A model generated the notes under the pieces. That model saw nothing but the letters and a program-made list of their open reading frames with translations. It ran no database searches and had not been told where the DNA came from. A stretch of DNA of 64,000 nucleotides. It comes from Coxiellaceae bacterium (GTDB lineage Bacteria > Pseudomonadota > Gammaproteobacteria > Coxiellales > Coxiellaceae). The translations under genes were made by a program, and so were the position numbers. The stretch covers positions 145,118 to 209,117 of the forward strand of contig JARGOB010000004.1 in NCBI GenBank assembly GCA_029212925.1, given 5' to 3'. Shown piece after piece: positions 29,075 through 40,001 of this stretch (the stretch's first letter is position 1; each line of letters starts with the position of its first letter).

Positions 29075-29572
29075 TTAGCTGCGCGTGAAACTTACCGTGG
29101 ATCGGTGATGACCAATGGCATTAAATAGCATCATTAACCACGGCCACAAAATTGCCGTCGTTAACACAGAGAATAAAGCGGTAAATGACGGCGCATTAAC
29201 AGCAAACACTTCAGCTAACCCCCACTGACTACACCAATTGAGTACAGCCAACAATAAAATACATGCCGTTTGCTGCAATAAATGAAACTGCATAATGCGA
29301 TCCTGAAAGCGCATAAAAAAGTAAACGGCCACAATATAGCCAAACGCATGCTGCCCTAACAAGTTACCTAACAATAAATCAATAAATAAGCCGAGCAAAA
29401 ACACCACTGCCAAGCTGGTATAGTTTCGATAAAATGAGATCCACACTAAGATCAGCAATAGCATCCACTGCGGCCGCAAGGCATTAGCCCAATGTGGCAA
29501 CGGTATAATCAAAAATATAGCGGCCAACGCTATATATAAAAGCGTCAAAAATAGTGGTGGCTTACTGCTCAT
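29075..29572 (-). CDS. mreD: Rod-shape protein MreD
   Basis: 165 residues with about five hydrophobic helices. It is an integral membrane partner of MreC and RodA in the elongasome, which guides lateral wall synthesis. Identification is from length, topology, the LLGLFIDLLLGNLLGQHAFGY segment and position after mreC, with which it overlaps 4 bases. Confidence 0.9.
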   Translation of the reverse strand: MSSKPPLFLTLLYIALAAIFLIIPLPHWANALRPQWMLLLILVWISFYRNYTSLAVVFLLGLFIDLLLGNLLGQHAFGYIVAVYFFMRFQDRIMQFHLLQQTACILLLAVLNWCSQWGLAEVFAVNAPSFTALFSVLTTAILWPWLMMLFNAIGHHRSTVSFTRS

Positions 29573-30444
29573 TTAGCGCCTCCGGTTATTTTCATTTCTT
29601 TTTGTACCGCTTGTTGCAGTTGTTTATCATCCGGCCACGATAACAATACTTGTGACGTGCGATCCATATGCGCTGCGGGTTTAAGTGTTACTTTAGCAAA
29701 CGGCTGATTAGGTAACGCAGCATAAGCAGTCACCACACCCACTGGATAACCCACGGGAAAATGCGCGCCCAAACCAGAGGTTAAAAATAGGTCGCCAACT
29801 TTGATATCGCTGGTAGAGGTGGTGTGCAATAACAGCAATTGATTATCGATGCCATCACCCACCGCGACCGATCGCACACCGCTGCGGTAATCTCGCACGG
29901 GTACCGCACTTTGTTTATCAGTAATCAGCAGCACCTTACTGGTTAAGGGACCCACATGAACCACCTGCCCCATTACACCGTAAGCATCCAACACCGGCTG
30001 GCCAGAATATAAACTAAAGTTACTGCCTTTATCGATGACGACTTGCTGCAGCTCAGGCGATAAGTCAGCTGCCAGTAATTGCGACTCAAGCACTTTACCA
30101 CCGATATAATCAGTCGACTTCAACAATTCCTTTAACTGTGCATTTTCACGCTCAAGTGCTAATAATTTTTGCAGCTTAGCTTGCAATAAAAATTCATGCG
30201 CACGTAGTCGTGCATTCTCTGCCAATAAGCTGTGTTGATTGCTGACGCTGGAGACCAGTAAATCAGTCCAACGAATAGGCGCATCCACCACCGCAGTAAA
30301 TGGATAAGTAATAATGCTTAATCGATCACGAAAACGATGAAAGCCTGACCAGTAATGGTCAGAGCACATCAGCAGTAAAGCAATAAGTAATAGCGTAGAA
30401 GCTCGCAAGCCAAAAAAAGCGCGTTTTTTAAACAGAAGTTTAAT
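29569..30444 (-). CDS. mreC: Rod-shape protein MreC, probable ATT start
   Basis: About 291 residues. One N-terminal helix is followed by a coiled coil (about 65-110, AENARLRAHEF...LERENAQLKELL) and the two beta barrels of the periplasmic part (VIDKGSNFSLYSGQPVLD, VGDLFLTSGLGAHFPVGYPVGVV). A TTG at 30408 is the first conventional start, but it would cut off the basic KLLFKKRAFFG head that MreC proteins carry. An ATT codon at 30442-30444 lies 5 bases behind a strong AAGGGGAA site and restores that head. Confidence 0.88.
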   Translation of the reverse strand: MKLLFKKRAFFGLRASTLLLIALLLMCSDHYWSGFHRFRDRLSIITYPFTAVVDAPIRWTDLLVSSVSNQHSLLAENARLRAHEFLLQAKLQKLLALERENAQLKELLKSTDYIGGKVLESQLLAADLSPELQQVVIDKGSNFSLYSGQPVLDAYGVMGQVVHVGPLTSKVLLITDKQSAVPVRDYRSGVRSVAVGDGIDNQLLLLHTTSTSDIKVGDLFLTSGLGAHFPVGYPVGVVTAYAALPNQPFAKVTLKPAAHMDRTSQVLLSWPDDKQLQQAVQKEMKITGGAK

Positions 30445-30465
30445 CGTGCTTCCCCTTACGCGCTA

Positions 30466-31563
<1,098 letters not shown>

Positions 31564-31600
31564 TTAAACTAATTCGAACAAGGAGTCGAGACTTGAATCT

Positions 31601-31617
31601 AAGGGGCAAGAACCGCC
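31601..31617. repeat. 17-base direct repeat flanking the ATPase cassette, left
   Basis: AAGGGGCAAGAACCGCC; the right copy at 32856-32872 differs at one base. The two bracket the ATPase gene at 31727-32839. Confidence 0.5.
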
Positions 31618-31641
31618 TCATCACCACCCATGTTGCATAAT

Positions 31642-31699
31642 TGCAATGTGCACTTATGCAATGTGCATGATTGCAATGTGCATGTTTGCAACATATACT
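31642..31699 (+). promoter_or_regulatory. Three 15-base iterons overlapping a promoter
   Basis: TGCAATGTGCA starts at 31642, 31657 and 31672, so the period is exactly 15. A degenerate fourth copy, TGCAACA, is at 31687. TTGCAA (31671-31676) and TATACT (31694-31699) are spaced 17 bases and form a good sigma70 promoter for the ATPase gene, with the third iteron covering the -35. This fits an autoregulated operator. Confidence 0.6.
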
Positions 31700-31726
31700 G
31701 ATGACAACCTAAGCAAAGGATAACCA

Positions 31727-32839
31727 ATGAAATATTTCCCATCAGGCATCGCTGAAGGCCCCTCCTTCTGTAACCGTGTCAAAGAACGAAAGCAATTAGC
31801 GCAGTATATTGAGCATGTTCAACCCACCGTCATCATGGCAGCGAGACGACAAGGCAAGTCAAGCCTCATTAGCCAAGTCATGAAAGATCAACACTACCAT
31901 TATGTCTGGGTGGACTTCCTGTCAGTGACCAGCTACAAGGACGTGGAAGAAAAAATAAGACACGCGACAAGGCAATTACTCATTCAGCTGTCACCTGAAA
32001 TAAAAAAAATCCAAATACAAGCCATGGACAAAGTAAAAGCGCTATCGCCTGAGGTCAATCTAAGCGCACTAGGTCAAACGCTCAGCTTGAGCTTTAACGA
32101 GGCGAACGACACCCCTATTGATCAACTGCTGGTTGAACTCGATCAATATGCGGCCAAAAAAGGTAAACAAGCCGTTCTGGTATTTGATGAATTCCAACAA
32201 ATCAGCGAAATTGATCATAGCCAAACAGCTGAAGCATTAATACGCCATGCGGTTGAACGCGCCAATGCTATCACTTATATTTTTTCCGGCAGTAACCGAC
32301 ATATGCTGCAAAATATGTTTAGCGAAAGCAATCGCCCTTTATACAGACTGTGCACACTGATGCAAATAGAACGCATTGATGCAGCTGCCTATGTAAAATT
32401 CATACAAAAAGCGGCTAAATTACGCTGGTCGACACAACTTGACGAAAACGTTATAGAAACCATATTACTACTGACGGAACGCCATCCATTTTATATTAAT
32501 GCCTTATGCCGGGAGCTTTGGCTAGAAGACAACCCACCCAAAACAACCAAAAAAGCGGAAGCGGTTTGGCGACAATTCGTTACTGCGCATAGAAATCTTA
32601 TTGTAGCGCCGATTATTAGCTTGCCGCTGAATCAGAAAAAATTAATCAAACTGCTGTCTTGTGAGCCCGAGGCCAAACCATACAGCGCTGATTTTTCAAT
32701 CAAGGCCGGCTTATCAACCGCCAGTATTCGACGCAGTATTGAAGCACTTTTGCTAAAAGACATTATCTACCATAACGATGGATCGATTTACACCGTGCTT
32801 GATCCGGCTATCAGTTATTATTTTAAATATTTGTATTAA
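31727..32839 (+). CDS. Stand-alone P-loop ATPase, archaeal-type ATPase family
   Basis: 370 residues. The AAA domain has Walker A AARRQGKSS, Walker B VLVFDEFQQI and an arginine-rich region YIFSGSNRHMLQNMF. A C-terminal winged-helix-like segment follows (about 295-355). The N-terminal FCNRVKERKQLAQYI is typical of the family in which an FxxRxxE segment precedes the P-loop. Function is unknown; such genes are mobile and often solitary. It lies between the divergent mreB and gatC genes, flanked by a 17-base direct repeat. Confidence 0.85.
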   Translation: MKYFPSGIAEGPSFCNRVKERKQLAQYIEHVQPTVIMAARRQGKSSLISQVMKDQHYHYVWVDFLSVTSYKDVEEKIRHATRQLLIQLSPEIKKIQIQAMDKVKALSPEVNLSALGQTLSLSFNEANDTPIDQLLVELDQYAAKKGKQAVLVFDEFQQISEIDHSQTAEALIRHAVERANAITYIFSGSNRHMLQNMFSESNRPLYRLCTLMQIERIDAAAYVKFIQKAAKLRWSTQLDENVIETILLLTERHPFYINALCRELWLEDNPPKTTKKAEAVWRQFVTAHRNLIVAPIISLPLNQKKLIKLLSCEPEAKPYSADFSIKAGLSTASIRRSIEALLLKDIIYHNDGSIYTVLDPAISYYFKYLY

Positions 32840-32854
32840 ATCTGCAGACAAAGT

Positions 32855-32878
32855 AAAGGGGCAAGAACTGCCCCTTTA
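32855..32878 (+). terminator. Hairpin after the ATPase gene
   Basis: AAAGGGGCA-AGAAC-TGCCCCTTT, nine-base stem, between the convergent ATPase and secreted-protein genes. Without a U run beyond TTT it could serve either strand weakly. Its left arm includes the right copy of the flanking 17-base repeat. Confidence 0.55.
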
Positions 32879-32890
32879 TGACTTACTGTC

Positions 32891-33343
32891 TTACGTGACA
32901 GGGTTAGCAACACAATTGCTAACAGTAACGCTAGCTTTATCATCTAAGTTACGCAGGCTGATAAAACCTTTCGCATTACTACCAACACCCACGACACCCA
33001 TGCGTACCACATTGTCACCGGCTTTCAGTGCAAATTGATTTTGAACATATTGACCGTTCACACGAACGTTAATAGTGGGAAGTATAGAACCATGAACATC
33101 AACCATCTCTAAACCCATTGCTTGCAGCACGACAGGATCCGCCGTTGGATTGCCCATGTGGCAAGTAACGTTATATAAAACGTATGGTAAAATTTTACCC
33201 GACAGTTCTAATCGAAGTTCACTGCCATTAGGCGCAACTGTACCACCGTCTACTTGACGTGTTGCCGTCATTACATTAGCCATCGCTGACAATCCCACTA
33301 ACATACAACTCACTGTCACAGCAGTTTTTAATATATTCTTCAT
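32891..33343 (-). CDS. Small secreted protein of unknown function
   Basis: 150 residues with a Sec signal peptide (MKNILKTAVTVSCMLVGLSAMA, likely cut after ANA-like MAN). The mature ~128 residues are beta-rich with two cysteines (NVTCHMG and VSNCVANP) that probably form a disulfide. No family was recognised. It is transcribed from the promoter region shared with the divergent gatC. Confidence 0.72.
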   Translation of the reverse strand: MKNILKTAVTVSCMLVGLSAMANVMTATRQVDGGTVAPNGSELRLELSGKILPYVLYNVTCHMGNPTADPVVLQAMGLEMVDVHGSILPTINVRVNGQYVQNQFALKAGDNVVRMGVVGVGSNAKGFISLRNLDDKASVTVSNCVANPVT

Positions 33344-33617
33344 GCATTCATGCCTTTTAGTTATTTATTTCCAATAGTACATTACTTGTACTATGGAGTG
33401 CGCAGTATTGACTTTTATCTAAAAGATGACAATAGCCGGGTCAATAAATACTCTAAATTAAGTGTTATTTAAGAAAATCCAGCGACACCTAAAGTACGTT
33501 ACGATTGCAATGATCAACAATAAACCGTTGCTTGCTCCGCCCAGCCGTTTATAATGGCTTGCTATTGACACCGTTATCACCAACCATACTCCTCGTAATG
33601 ACGATTAAGGCAAAAAA

Positions 33618-33908
33618 ATGGCACTAACATCCAAAGACATTGATAAAGCGGCACGCTTAGCCAAGCTAAACATCGCCGATGAGCATCACGATGACTTGCT
33701 GCAAGAGCTAGAACAAATAGTTGAGCTGGTCGATCAACTCAACAGCGTTGATACCAATAATATAAAGCCATTAGCGCACCCACTGGATCAAAGTCAGCCA
33801 TTACGCCATGATGCCGTCATCGAAAATAATGAACGCGATAAATTCCAACAACTGGCACCTGAAGTTAGCGATGGCTTATATATCGTACCGCAAGTTATCG
33901 AATCTTAA
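33618..33908 (+). CDS. gatC: Asp/Glu-tRNA amidotransferase subunit C
   Basis: 96 residues. The small subunit wraps around and stabilises GatA-GatB. The conserved pattern is visible (IDKAARLAKLNI, then LEQIVELVDQLNSVDTNNIKPLAHPLD, then LRHDAV). First gene of gatCAB, in the usual order. The 274-base gap upstream holds the promoter and no other gene I can support. Confidence 0.95.
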   Translation: MALTSKDIDKAARLAKLNIADEHHDDLLQELEQIVELVDQLNSVDTNNIKPLAHPLDQSQPLRHDAVIENNERDKFQQLAPEVSDGLYIVPQVIES

Positions 33909-33922
33909 ACAAGGTCAAATGA

Positions 33923-35377
33923 ATGCATAACAACTCACTGCGCGAACTGCAACAACAACTGAGCGATAAAAAAATTTCCAGCGTGGAATTAACTCAGCAT
34001 TTTTTAGATCGCATTAAAAAATTGGACAAGTCATTAAATAGCTTTATTACCGTATGCGAAAAAAGCGCATTGCAACAAGCGAAAGATGCCGATCAACGCC
34101 GTAATAATGGCGAACAACATCCCCTTTTGGGAATACCACTGGCACAAAAAGATTTATTTTGCACCCAAGGCATTAAAACCAGTTGTGCATCAAAAATGTT
34201 AGATAACTTTATTGCGCCGTATGAATCGCACGTAAGCCAGCAGTGTTTAGATGCTGGCATGGTCATGCTCGGCAAAACCAACATGGATGAATTTGCGATG
34301 GGTTCATCGAATGAAAACAGTTTTTATGGTGCCGCGCATAACCCGTGGAATACACAGTGTGCACCCGGTGGTTCATCAGGTGGCTCGGCAGCTGCTGTGG
34401 CTGCTGGCTTAACACCGATTGCTACTGGCACTGATACCGGCGGTTCGATTCGTCAACCGGCGGCTTTTTGTGGTCTTACTGGCATTAAACCCACGTATGG
34501 TCGCGTATCTCGCTATGGCATGATTGCTTTTGCTTCGAGCCTGGATCAAGGCGGTGTGTTTGCACGCAATGCTGATGATGCCGCATTGTTATTACAAACC
34601 ATGGCGGGGCATGATCTGCGCGACTCGACATCGGTTGATCAATCGGTACCTGACTATAGCGCCACATTAAATGATTCTTTAGAAGGCATACGCATCGGGA
34701 TACCTGAAGAATATTTTAAACATGACCTATCCGCGCCAATTGCCGCAGCAACACAAGCCACCATTAAACAACTGGAGCAGCTCGGTGCAGAAATTGTCGA
34801 TGTAAAATTGCCGCATACGCATTTGGCGACGTCAGCGTATTATGTATTAGCACCGGCTGAAGCCTCGGCTAACTTGGCGCGTTATGATGGCTTGCGTTAC
34901 GGCTATCGTTGTGACAACCCTACAAACCTTGATGATCTTTATACTCGCTCACGCACTGAGGCGTTTGGTGATGAAGTCAAGCGCCGTATTTTAATTGGCA
35001 CTTATGCGCTATCGTCCGGTTACTACGATGCATATTATTCACAAGCACAAAAGGTCAGGCGTTTAATTCGTGATGATTTTGTTAAAGCCTTTGAGCAAGT
35101 GGACATGATTTTAACCCCCACCACACCCACCACCGCATTTAAAATTGGTGAAATTAAAGATCCGGTACAAATGTATTTAGCCGATGTATTTACCATTGCG
35201 GTCAACCTTGCTGGTTTACCTGGCTTATCGATGCCTTGCGGTTTTGATCAAGGTTTACCGATTGGTGTGCAGTTGATTGGTAATTATTTTGAAGAAGCGA
35301 AAATACTAAATTGCGCCCACCAGTATCAACTCAATACCGATTGGCATACCAAACGCCCAACAGGAGAGTGCAAATGA
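33923..35377 (+). CDS. gatA: Asp/Glu-tRNA amidotransferase subunit A
   Basis: 484-residue amidase-signature glutaminase that releases ammonia for transamidation of Glu-tRNA-Gln and Asp-tRNA-Asn. The catalytic triad is visible: Lys in PLAQKDLF, cis-Ser in [15 protein letters not shown], and nucleophile Ser in [14 protein letters not shown]. The presence of gatCAB suggests that the organism makes Gln-tRNA and/or Asn-tRNA indirectly; glnS/asnS are not in view. Overlaps gatB by 4 bases. Confidence 0.97.
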   Translation: MHNNSLRELQQQLSDKKISSVELTQHFLDRIKKLDKSLNSFITVCEKSALQQAKDADQRRNNGEQHPLLGIPLAQKDLFCTQGIKTSCASKMLDNFIAPYESHVSQQCLDAGMVMLGKTNMDEFAMGSSNENSFYGAAHNPWNTQCAPGGSSGGSAAAVAAGLTPIATGTDTGGSIRQPAAFCGLTGIKPTYGRVSRYGMIAFASSLDQGGVFARNADDAALLLQTMAGHDLRDSTSVDQSVPDYSATLNDSLEGIRIGIPEEYFKHDLSAPIAAATQATIKQLEQLGAEIVDVKLPHTHLATSAYYVLAPAEASANLARYDGLRYGYRCDNPTNLDDLYTRSRTEAFGDEVKRRILIGTYALSSGYYDAYYSQAQKVRRLIRDDFVKAFEQVDMILTPTTPTTAFKIGEIKDPVQMYLADVFTIAVNLAGLPGLSMPCGFDQGLPIGVQLIGNYFEEAKILNCAHQYQLNTDWHTKRPTGECK

Positions 35378-36798
35378 ACTGGGAAGTAGTAATCGGAATA
35401 GAAATACACGTGCAACTAGCAACGCAATCCAAATTATTTTCAGGCGCCAGCACCCAGTACGGCGCCGAACCAAATACGCAGGCTTGCGCTGTTGATCTAG
35501 CAATGCCTGGCACACTGCCGGTGTTAAACCATAAAGTGATTGAATTAGCAACCAAGTTTGGTTTGAGTGTAGATGCCACCATTAATCAACACAATGTGTT
35601 TGCCCGTAAGAATTATTTCTATCCTGATTTACCGAAAGGTTACCAAATCAGCCAATTTGAATTGCCGATTGTTGAGCACGGTCATTTAGACATTCGTTTA
35701 AGTGACGACAGTATCAAACGCGTAGGGATCACACGTGCACACTTAGAAGAAGACGCGGGTAAATCTGTTCATGAGGCTGGCCATACCGGTGTTGATTTAA
35801 ACCGTGCTGGCACACCATTATTAGAAATTGTATCCGAACCTGATATGCGTACCGCTGAAGAAGCTGTGGCCTATTGCAAAACCATGCACCAGTTGGTGCG
35901 CTACTTAGGTATTAGTGATGGCAATATGCAGGAAGGCTCGTTTCGTTGTGATATTAATATCTCTTTACGCCCTGAAGGTCAAAAAGAATTCGGTACCCGT
36001 ACGGAATTAAAAAACCTTAACTCATTTCGCTTTATTGAACATGCGACTCATGGTGAAGTGGCACGTCAACAAGAAATTCTTGAAGATGGCGGTGAAATCA
36101 TTCAACAAACGCGTTTATATGATCCCGATAAAGATGAAACCCGCGCCATGCGCTCAAAAGAAGATGCACACGATTACCGTTATTTTCCTGACCCTGACTT
36201 ATTACCGGTGAGCATTTCGCAACATACTATTGAGGAAATTAAAAACAGCTTACCTGAATTACCCTGGCAAAAAGCTGAACGTTATATTAATATCTATGGC
36301 ATCTCAAAAGACAATGCCATCATCATTACCAATAGCTTAGACAATGCGCATTATTTTGAATCCGCGATTGCAGCGAAAGACGATAACGTCAAAGCCAAAC
36401 AAGTAGCAAACTGGTTTGTTACTGATGTATTGACCGCTTTAGAGCAACAACCGTTGAGCGCATCCCCCGTCAATCCACAAGCCTTAGTTGAATTACTGTT
36501 ACGTATAACTGATAACACGATATCCACCAGTATTGCTAAGAAAGTATTTACTGATATGTGGGCGGGCAAAGGTTCAGCTGATGACATTATTGAGCATCAA
36601 GGCTTAAAGCAAATGTCAGACACTAGCGAACTTGAAACCATAGTTAAACAAGTCATTGCAGACAATCCAGAACAAGCCGAACAATACCGCGGCGGTAAAG
36701 ATAAGTTGATCAGTTTTTTCGTTGGTCAAGTGATGAAACAAACCAAAGGCAAAGCCAATCCAGGCATGGTTAATCAATTACTAAAAAAACATCTTTGA
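35374..36798 (+). CDS. gatB: Asp/Glu-tRNA amidotransferase subunit B
   Basis: 474 residues from the ATG at 35374 (ATGA overlap with gatA, GGAGAG upstream). The kinase-like tRNA substrate domain opens with [23 protein letters not shown]. Next come [13 protein letters not shown] and the YRYFPDPDL motif, then a C-terminal YqeY-like tail domain (about 330-474) that grips tRNA. Its last 18 bases overlap the convergent membrane protein gene. Confidence 0.97.
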   Translation: MNWEVVIGIEIHVQLATQSKLFSGASTQYGAEPNTQACAVDLAMPGTLPVLNHKVIELATKFGLSVDATINQHNVFARKNYFYPDLPKGYQISQFELPIVEHGHLDIRLSDDSIKRVGITRAHLEEDAGKSVHEAGHTGVDLNRAGTPLLEIVSEPDMRTAEEAVAYCKTMHQLVRYLGISDGNMQEGSFRCDINISLRPEGQKEFGTRTELKNLNSFRFIEHATHGEVARQQEILEDGGEIIQQTRLYDPDKDETRAMRSKEDAHDYRYFPDPDLLPVSISQHTIEEIKNSLPELPWQKAERYINIYGISKDNAIIITNSLDNAHYFESAIAAKDDNVKAKQVANWFVTDVLTALEQQPLSASPVNPQALVELLLRITDNTISTSIAKKVFTDMWAGKGSADDIIEHQGLKQMSDTSELETIVKQVIADNPEQAEQYRGGKDKLISFFVGQVMKQTKGKANPGMVNQLLKKHL

Positions 36799-37374
36799 TG
36801 AATCGTCGGTTTTCACTGGCTGCATTTCAATATGATCTTGAATCAAATGCTCGCGCCTATCCATTGCACCGTATCGAGAGCTTGCATTAACGAATATACT
36901 TGGCTGCATATCGTTCGCGCAATAGAGCCGTTGATAATAACCTCGCCCCATACAAGCAATGGTAGCTGTTATAAAGATAGCAAACACACTCAGCACTGAA
37001 ATGGCAAACATACCATCATTGCTGTAACCGGAAAGGTTATGGGTATCTTTTTCTAAAATAGCAGTAACATTGCGGTTAAAAGCGGCCGTTGACTGGCAAA
37101 TCAACAATGGATTACCAAGGAAGTTGCTACTACCAAACGTTTGTTTCTGCTGATAAGCGTGAAGACAAATCTTGGTAGATGAAACAATGGTAGCATTAAG
37201 CATTTGTGTCAAATCACGTAATATAATACCGCGCAAATCCGTCTCAAAAATTTCCGCATCACACCCATACATCACTTTTTTATATTTAACACAAAACTCA
37301 GCCGCCTGAATTATCGGCAACATCAATACACTCATCAATTTAATAGCCTGTTTATTAATCGTCATTACACTCAC
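36781..37374 (-). CDS. Small membrane protein with IEMQ tail, unknown function
   Basis: 197 residues. A first hydrophobic segment (about 10-28) is followed by a ~95-residue Cys-containing region (C at about 28, 38, 69, 91), a second helix (about 118-142) and a ~55-residue tail ending near [11 protein letters not shown]. The same layout and tail motif occur in the plus-strand cluster after glnA (40002, 41292). I do not recognise the family. It overlaps the end of gatB by 18 bases, tail to tail, suggesting late insertion or extension. Confidence 0.62.
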   Translation of the reverse strand: MSVMTINKQAIKLMSVLMLPIIQAAEFCVKYKKVMYGCDAEIFETDLRGIILRDLTQMLNATIVSSTKICLHAYQQKQTFGSSNFLGNPLLICQSTAAFNRNVTAILEKDTHNLSGYSNDGMFAISVLSVFAIFITATIACMGRGYYQRLYCANDMQPSIFVNASSRYGAMDRREHLIQDHIEMQPVKTDDSSKMFF

Positions 37375-37596
37375 CGCCTGTCATTTCATACGCTATAGTT
37401 TTATAAGCCAATGACCCTAACACAGTGAGTCTTAAGTAAAAAATTTTTTTTAATTATTTCTATTAATCAGCAACATCAATATGTAATTCAAAAAACCATA
37501 CAAGTTAACCTCGAACACACTGAAATTGACAGGAATTTACGCATCCAGTGCCCTATAGTACCTGTCATGACTGAATAATAATGTAAGGGAACAACA

Positions 37597-39003
37597 ATGG
37601 CCTCAGACTTCTTAAAACTCATGAAAGAAACCCAAGCACGTTATGTAGACTTACGATTCACCGATACCCGAGGCAAGGAACAACACGTAACGATCCCTTC
37701 TAATTTAGTAGATGAAGACTTTTTAAAAAAAGGAAAAATGTTTGATGGCTCATCAATCGATGGCTGGAAAGGCATACAAGAATCGGACATGATCTTAATG
37801 CCCGATCAAAGCACTGCCTTACTTGATCCATTTTACGAAGATCCCACCTTAATTTTGCGGTGTGACGTTATCGAACCACAAACCATGAAAGGCTATGAAC
37901 GCGATCCACGATCAATTGCCCAGCGTGCAGAAGAATATTTAAAACAAACCGGTATTGGTGATAAATTTATCGTTGGCCCTGAACCCGAATTTTTCTTATT
38001 CGATGACGTTCGCTTTACGTCAGAAATGAACTGCGTATCATTTTGTGTGGACTCAGACGAAGGTATTTGGAACTCAAAAACAGAGTATGAAGGTGGTAAT
38101 AAAGCGCAACGCCCTGGCATTAAGGGCGGTTATTTCCCAGTACCTCCCGTTGACTCATCACAAGATATACGTACCACCATGTGTAACGTCATGGCAGATC
38201 TTGGCATGATTATCGAAGCCCATCACCACGAAGTGGCTACCGGTAACCAAAATGAGATTGCCATCGAATGCAACACCTTATTGAAAAAAGCTGACAACAT
38301 TCAAGTCATGAAATATGTGGTGTGGAATGTGGCTAGGCAATTTGGTAAAACAGCCACCTTTATGCCTAAACCTCTCGTTGGCGATAATGGTAACGGCATG
38401 CATGTGCATCAATCGATTTCAAAAGATGGCGTAAACTTATTTGCTGGCGATCAATATGGCGGCTTATCTCAATTAGCATTACACTTTATTGGTGGTATCA
38501 TTAAACATGTACACTCTTTAAATGCGTTCACCAACGCCAGCACTAATAGCTATAAACGCCTAACACCCGGCTTCGAAGCCCCCACCATGCTAGCCTATTC
38601 TAATCGCAATCGTTCAGTAGCTATCAGGATCCCCTATCACCTTAATCCAAAAACCGCGCACATTGAAGTACGCTTTCCTGATGCTTCTGGTAATCCTTAC
38701 TTGAGTTTTTCAGCCATGTTAATGGCAGGGTTAGATGGTATTCAAAATAAAATTGATCCCGGCGAGCCTACTGATAAAGATCTTTACGATATCACACCAC
38801 GTGAAGCAGAACATATTCCACACGTCTGTACCACACTGCAACAGGCACTAGAAGCTTTACATAATGATAAAGAGTACCTCATGCGCGGCGGGGTTTTTAC
38901 TGAAGACTTTATAGATAGCTATATCAAGCTTAAAACTGAAGAAGTCAAAAACCTACGTAATACCACTCACCCCGTAGAATACGGCATGTATTTTGACTTA
39001 TAG
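37597..39003 (+). CDS. glnA: Glutamine synthetase type I
   Basis: 468 residues, length of E. coli GlnA (469). It has FDGSSIDGW near residue 50, the metal-binding [11 protein letters not shown], the ATP-site [25 protein letters not shown] and the adenylylation-site region [12 protein letters not shown], where the Tyr is kept. It makes glutamine from glutamate and ammonia. It is probably a single-gene unit: GTAAGGGAAC precedes the ATG; no glnL/glnG follow. I see no -24/-12 sigma54 promoter. Confidence 0.97.
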   Translation: MASDFLKLMKETQARYVDLRFTDTRGKEQHVTIPSNLVDEDFLKKGKMFDGSSIDGWKGIQESDMILMPDQSTALLDPFYEDPTLILRCDVIEPQTMKGYERDPRSIAQRAEEYLKQTGIGDKFIVGPEPEFFLFDDVRFTSEMNCVSFCVDSDEGIWNSKTEYEGGNKAQRPGIKGGYFPVPPVDSSQDIRTTMCNVMADLGMIIEAHHHEVATGNQNEIAIECNTLLKKADNIQVMKYVVWNVARQFGKTATFMPKPLVGDNGNGMHVHQSISKDGVNLFAGDQYGGLSQLALHFIGGIIKHVHSLNAFTNASTNSYKRLTPGFEAPTMLAYSNRNRSVAIRIPYHLNPKTAHIEVRFPDASGNPYLSFSAMLMAGLDGIQNKIDPGEPTDKDLYDITPREAEHIPHVCTTLQQALEALHNDKEYLMRGGVFTEDFIDSYIKLKTEEVKNLRNTTHPVEYGMYFDL

Positions 39004-39142
39004 CCTACGCAGTTTTTGATATATAAACTTAAATAACGCTTAACTTAACCACTAAGCTATTGATGCTTATCTATTGCCTACCCAGTGGTTTGCTACGCAG
39101 GCAACCAAATGTTAGCATGGCCACCATATAAAGTGATATAGA

Positions 39143-39889
39143 GTGAATAGAGTGATGATAGCCGAACAAGACGCACAAACCACACATGAACAATTGCAAC
39201 AACAACGCCAACTAGAGCTAAAAAAATCCGTGGCCTATTGGGCAGTATGCGTAACGGGTATCATCGGTTTTTTTGCAGTGGCCTATAAAGCTGCCAATTG
39301 CATGGATTATCAAGAGAATAACCAGCAGTGGCATTTGCTAGACAGCAACAACCAGACTGTCGCTGACCTCTACACCAGCATAGAACCGCCGGTAGGTTTG
39401 TGGGATCGTTTCACCGCACTTCTAACTCTGAGCAACCACACATTACAAGCATTTAACCAAACAACACAAACGCTGCCAATTAGACATAATATTGGTAACA
39501 TCCCTATCGGCGAATGCCTAACAATAAAACTCACCACCACCGCAGCCATACGCCACCCCACATACCTTATGATTAAACACACCTTTCAGCAAGCAGGTGG
39601 CATGGAGCTCGAGCAAGTGCAACTCATGAAAATTGGATTAATATTCGCAGCTGTAGCATCGATGGCTGTCACTATCCTGGGGGTTAATCGCGCCCTTAAA
39701 CACAAAGCTCAAGCAAGCACCCTCCGTCATCGCATGTCGACGCCAATAAGCCTTAGTCACTTATTCGACCCAGTAAACAACCCACTTTATATGCGAGACG
39801 AGTATACAAGCCCAGCAGATCGTGCGGCATTAGAACAAAGACGCGCCGATATTATTGTAGAGGATAAACGACTTACATCAATGCTGTAA
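39143..39889 (+). CDS. Two-helix membrane protein of unknown function, glnA cluster
   Basis: 248 residues. A charged cytosolic head (about 1-28) leads to helix 1 (about 30-48), then a ~115-residue loop with EPPVGLWDRF and Cys, helix 2 (about 167-187) and a basic tail of ~60. The loop motif PPVG and the overall plan match the next gene (PPVGYLKAHF). The start is uncertain: GTG at 39143, GTG at 39152 and ATG at 39155 are all in frame without a strong ribosome site. No known domain. Confidence 0.6.
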   Translation: MNRVMIAEQDAQTTHEQLQQQRQLELKKSVAYWAVCVTGIIGFFAVAYKAANCMDYQENNQQWHLLDSNNQTVADLYTSIEPPVGLWDRFTALLTLSNHTLQAFNQTTQTLPIRHNIGNIPIGECLTIKLTTTAAIRHPTYLMIKHTFQQAGGMELEQVQLMKIGLIFAAVASMAVTILGVNRALKHKAQASTLRHRMSTPISLSHLFDPVNNPLYMRDEYTSPADRAALEQRRADIIVEDKRLTSML

Positions 39890-40001
39890 ATCTACCTTAT
39901 ATATCCTTAACTCAAGCTTAATTACTTGCTAGCACATTGAATTGACAGCTACCGCCTGTACAATTAACCCTCAATTTAAAAATGATATTTGAGGTGTGTA
40001 C

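Noticed and set aside
37440..37596. sigma54 promoter before glnA
   Set aside because: No GG-N10-GC with the usual -24/-12 context was found; a TTGACA is present but the nearest -10 is at 22 bases.
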